From: Thiotrichales bacterium
GTDB taxonomy: Bacteria > Pseudomonadota > Gammaproteobacteria > Thiomicrospirales > Thiomicrospiraceae
NCBI GenBank assembly: GCA_014763835.1
Contig: JACXUQ010000070.1
Location: 1-6,793, forward strand
DNA: 6,793 nt
Direction of reading: 5' to 3'
In this document: positions 4,086 through 6,793 of the stretch, piece after piece
How the letters are laid out: each line of letters starts with the position of its first letter
Numbering within the stretch: the stretch's first letter is position 1
Made by a program: the position numbers and the translations under genes
Notes under the pieces: generated by a model
The model's input: only the letters and a program-made list of their open reading frames with translations
Database searches by the model: none
Told to the model about the DNA's origin: nothing

Positions 4086-6793
4086 ATGACACAACAGATT
4101 GCAAAGGCCCACCCAGCATTTGACTATCTTGGCACCCATTTCATTGAAAGTCTGAATCTGACGGTTGAGCATTACCAGCACAAACTGACCGGGGCGGTGC
4201 ATTACCACATGGCGGCAGACGATGCGCAAAACGTGTTCCTTGTTGCCTTACGTACCGTGCCGATGGATTCGACCGGTGTAGCGCATATTTTGGAGCACAC
4301 CGTGCTGTGCGGCAGCGAGCGCTATCCGGTGCGCGATCCGTTCTTTATGATGATCCGCCGTTCGTTGAACACCTTTATGAACGCTTTCACTTCCAGCGAT
4401 TGGACGGCCTATCCGTTTGCGACGGAAAACAGAAAAGACTTTCAGAATCTATTGCAAGTCTATATGGATGCAGTGTTTTTTCCAATTATTGATCCGTTGG
4501 ATTTTGCCCAGGAAGGTCACCGCTTCGAATTTGAAGAGATGGATAACCCGCAGTCACCTTTGACTTACAAAGGGGTGGTGTTCAACGAGATGAAAGGGGC
4601 GATGAGTTCGCCGGTATCGCGTTTATGGCAAAGCCTGACATCGGCAATTTATCCGACGAATACCTACCATTACAACAGCGGCGGCGAACCGACGGCGATT
4701 CCGGACTTGAGTTACGAACAGTTGGTGGCGTTCCACAAAGCGCATTATCATCCGTCCAATTCTGTGTTTATGACCTACGGCGATATTTCCGCTTTGGAGC
4801 ACCAAACGCAGTTTGAAGAACTCGGCTTGAAACGTTTCAATTCGCCGGTACCGCAGGTGCATGTTGGTTTGGAACAGCGTTTTGATGCGCCGCAAGTCGT
4901 TGAAGATAGTTATGCGCTGGACGAAGAAGATACCAGCAAGAAAACCCATATTGTGTTGGGTTGGTTGCTGGGTTTGAATCAGGACCCGATGGAAGTGCTT
5001 AAAGGCCAATTACTGGCTGCAGTACTGTTGGACAACAGTGCCTCGCCGTTACGCATGGTTTTGGAAGAGACCGAATTGGCGGAGGCGCCCTCGCCATTAT
5101 GCGGTTTGGAAGAGTCCAACAAAGAGATGGTCTTTGCGGTCGGCGTGCAGGGTTCCGAAGCAGAACACAGCGAAGCGATCGAATCGCTGATTCTGGATGA
5201 ATTGCAGCGTATTGTTGAAGAGGGCGTTGATCAGGCGCAGGTGGAGGCGATGTTGCACCAGCTGGAGCTTTCTCAGCGCGAAGTGGGCGGCGACAGCTAC
5301 CCATACGGTTTGCAGTTGATATTGCATGCTTTGCCGGGTGCGTTGCATGATGGCGATCCGATTGCGCTGCTGGATATTGATTCCGCTTTGCTGGAATTGG
5401 CCGAAGCCATCAAAGACCCGCAGTTCATACCCGGCCTGGTGAAAACCTGGTTGCTGGACAATCCGCATCGTGTACGTTTGACGCTGAAGCCGGATACGGA
5501 ATTGGCCGCACGCGAAGCGGAAGCCGAAAAGGCGAAGCTGGAAGCCATTCAAGCGAGTTTGACTGAAGCGCAAAAGCAAGCGATTGTCGATCAGGCACTG
5601 GCGTTGGAGGCACGTCAGGAACAGATCGACGATCCGACGATTCTGCCGGAAGTGACCAAAGCGGATATTCCTGCCGACATTAAAACCGTTACTGGCGGTA
5701 GCGCCGCTGTGGGGGATTTGTCGGTCAGTACTTATCAGTGCGGTACCAACGGTTTGGTGTATGAGCAGGTCCTGATTGACCTGCCGGACTTGACCGACCA
5801 CGAAAAAGCCATTCTGCCGTTGTTTAACAGCTGTCTGACCGAAGTGGGTTCGGCAGGGCGCGATTATGTGGCGACCCAGGCGCATCAGGCCGCTGTCTGT
5901 GGCAGCTTGTCGGCGCGTTCGTCGTTGCATAGCAAAATCGGCGATACGCAGGATTTTCATAGCCATTTTATTGTTTCGTCCAAGGCGCTGAACCGTCATC
6001 AGGGTGAGATGGCGCAGTTAATCGAAGACACGATTTATAGCGCACGATTTGATGAAATGGCGCGCCTTAAAGACCTGGTCGGGCAAATCCGCGCCAGTGT
6101 CGATCACGGCATTACCGGCAACGGCCACGGTTTGGCGATGATGGCGGCGGCGCAGCATTTTACGCCGATTGCCAAATGGAAGTTTGAGCGCAGCGGTTTT
6201 GCCGGCATTCAGTTTATTAAGCAGTTTAACGACAAACTCAAGGAGCCGACCGCGTTGGAAGAGTTTGCCGACCAGTTGGGCGGTATTCGCAACAAACTGC
6301 AAAATGCCGGCAAACAGGCTTTGTTGGTGGTGGACGAATCAGGCTTTGATGCCGCTTTGGCGGGCATGGGTTCGCATTGGACTCGCATGCAGCAAAACAA
6401 TGCCACAAGCCACCGTTTCCACTTGGAAGCGTCGCAAGCCGTGGTCAAGCAAGCATGGGTGACTAGTACGCAGGTCAACTTTTGTGCTCAAGCCTATCCA
6501 GCAGTGGGTGCGGATCATGAAGATGCACCCAAATTGGCGGTATTGGGCGCCTGTCTGCGTAACGGCTTCCTGCACTCGGCCATCCGCGAGAAGGGCGGTG
6601 CTTACGGCGGCGGAGCGAGTTTCAATGCCGAATCGGCGGCGTTTATGTTCTACTCTTACCGCGACCCGCGTTTGCTGGAAACCTATGCCGATTTTGCCAA
6701 GGCTAAAGAGTGGCTGATGAGCAGCGACGCCACGCAAGCCAAGGTGGATGAAGCGATTCTGAATGTCATCAGTGCGATGGATAAACCGGGTTC
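4086..6793 (+). CDS. M16C zinc metallopeptidase, presequence protease (PreP) family, 3'-partial
   Basis: The frame is open from ATG 4086 to the right edge (902 complete codons, no stop); family members near 970 residues suggest about 70 residues are missing. M16C peptidases are clam-shaped single chains that enclose and cut short unfolded peptides; the organellar members degrade transit peptides. The inverted zinc motif HXXEH is HILEH at 67-71 (ligands H67 and H71, catalytic base E70) and the third ligand is E168 in NEMKGA, 97 residues after H71, as in human PreP. The C-terminal half carries R834 and Y840 in REKGGAY, the substrate-contacting pair of the family. A charged helical linker (about 472-517) joins the halves. 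No signal peptide or membrane segment is seen, so a cytoplasmic location is likely. A modest GGA Shine-Dalgarno (4076-4078) precedes the start by seven bases, and the first residues (MTQQIAKAHPAFDYLG) fit the family start. It follows pnp by 109 bases, across a terminator. Confidence 0.95.
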   Translation, partial: MTQQIAKAHPAFDYLGTHFIESLNLTVEHYQHKLTGAVHYHMAADDAQNVFLVALRTVPMDSTGVAHILEHTVLCGSERYPVRDPFFMMIRRSLNTFMNAFTSSDWTAYPFATENRKDFQNLLQVYMDAVFFPIIDPLDFAQEGHRFEFEEMDNPQSPLTYKGVVFNEMKGAMSSPVSRLWQSLTSAIYPTNTYHYNSGGEPTAIPDLSYEQLVAFHKAHYHPSNSVFMTYGDISALEHQTQFEELGLKRFNSPVPQVHVGLEQRFDAPQVVEDSYALDEEDTSKKTHIVLGWLLGLNQDPMEVLKGQLLAAVLLDNSASPLRMVLEETELAEAPSPLCGLEESNKEMVFAVGVQGSEAEHSEAIESLILDELQRIVEEGVDQAQVEAMLHQLELSQREVGGDSYPYGLQLILHALPGALHDGDPIALLDIDSALLELAEAIKDPQFIPGLVKTWLLDNPHRVRLTLKPDTELAAREAEAEKAKLEAIQASLTEAQKQAIVDQALALEARQEQIDDPTILPEVTKADIPADIKTVTGGSAAVGDLSVSTYQCGTNGLVYEQVLIDLPDLTDHEKAILPLFNSCLTEVGSAGRDYVATQAHQAAVCGSLSARSSLHSKIGDTQDFHSHFIVSSKALNRHQGEMAQLIEDTIYSARFDEMARLKDLVGQIRASVDHGITGNGHGLAMMAAAQHFTPIAKWKFERSGFAGIQFIKQFNDKLKEPTALEEFADQLGGIRNKLQNAGKQALLVVDESGFDAALAGMGSHWTRMQQNNATSHRFHLEASQAVVKQAWVTSTQVNFCAQAYPAVGADHEDAPKLAVLGACLRNGFLHSAIREKGGAYGGGASFNAESAAFMFYSYRDPRLLETYADFAKAKEWLMSSDATQAKVDEAILNVISAMDKPG

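Noticed and set aside
4307..4492. A 61-codon plus-strand frame within the peptidase gene
   Set aside because: It lies in another frame over the region just after the HXXEH motif, has no recognisable domain, and is unlikely to be expressed.
5097..5999. A 300-codon open frame on the minus strand
   Set aside because: It lies entirely within the well-supported peptidase gene, its translation is rich in Arg, Gln, Phe and His with no domain pattern, and it looks like a codon-bias shadow.

Overview
The window reads as ordinary chromosomal DNA of a gammaproteobacterium-like organism at moderate GC. The evidence is a bacterial S15 (rpsO) followed by polynucleotide phosphorylase (pnp), both with close Escherichia-type sequence motifs, plus typical sigma-70-like promoters and intrinsic terminators. 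A sulfur-oxidising or marine lineage is only a guess. All five genes are on the plus strand. No mobile element, CRISPR array, tRNA or rRNA is visible, and I see no new biological system. The most rewarding DNA lies in the two mRNA leaders.

Left part (1-1196): the end of a class I SAM-dependent methyltransferase gene whose start is outside the window, then 37 bases later a small stand-alone cyclic-nucleotide-binding-domain protein with no DNA-binding domain. The two probably share a transcript. truB, the usual upstream neighbour of rpsO, is not here.

Middle (1197-4039): rpsO has a good promoter with a GC-rich discriminator, a structured leader and a strong intrinsic terminator with a UUCG loop. 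pnp follows after a 292-base gap that holds a plausible promoter of its own and a long imperfect hairpin (1778-1841). That hairpin looks like the RNase III/PNPase autoregulatory leader structure known from E. coli. pnp is complete (696 residues: two RNase PH folds, KH, S1) and is followed by its own terminator.

Right part (4086-6793): a long open frame running off the right edge encodes an M16C-type zinc metallopeptidase of the presequence-protease (PreP) family. It has HILEH at residues 67-71, the distal zinc ligand Glu168, and the C-terminal Arg834/Tyr840 pair. It lacks perhaps 70 C-terminal residues because of the window edge.

Functionally, rpsO and pnp link ribosome assembly to RNA turnover. 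Each appears to be a separate transcription unit with its own leader, where autoregulation by S15 and by PNPase would be expected. The peptidase would clear unfolded peptides. The cyclic-nucleotide-binding protein and the methyltransferase have no inferable partner here.
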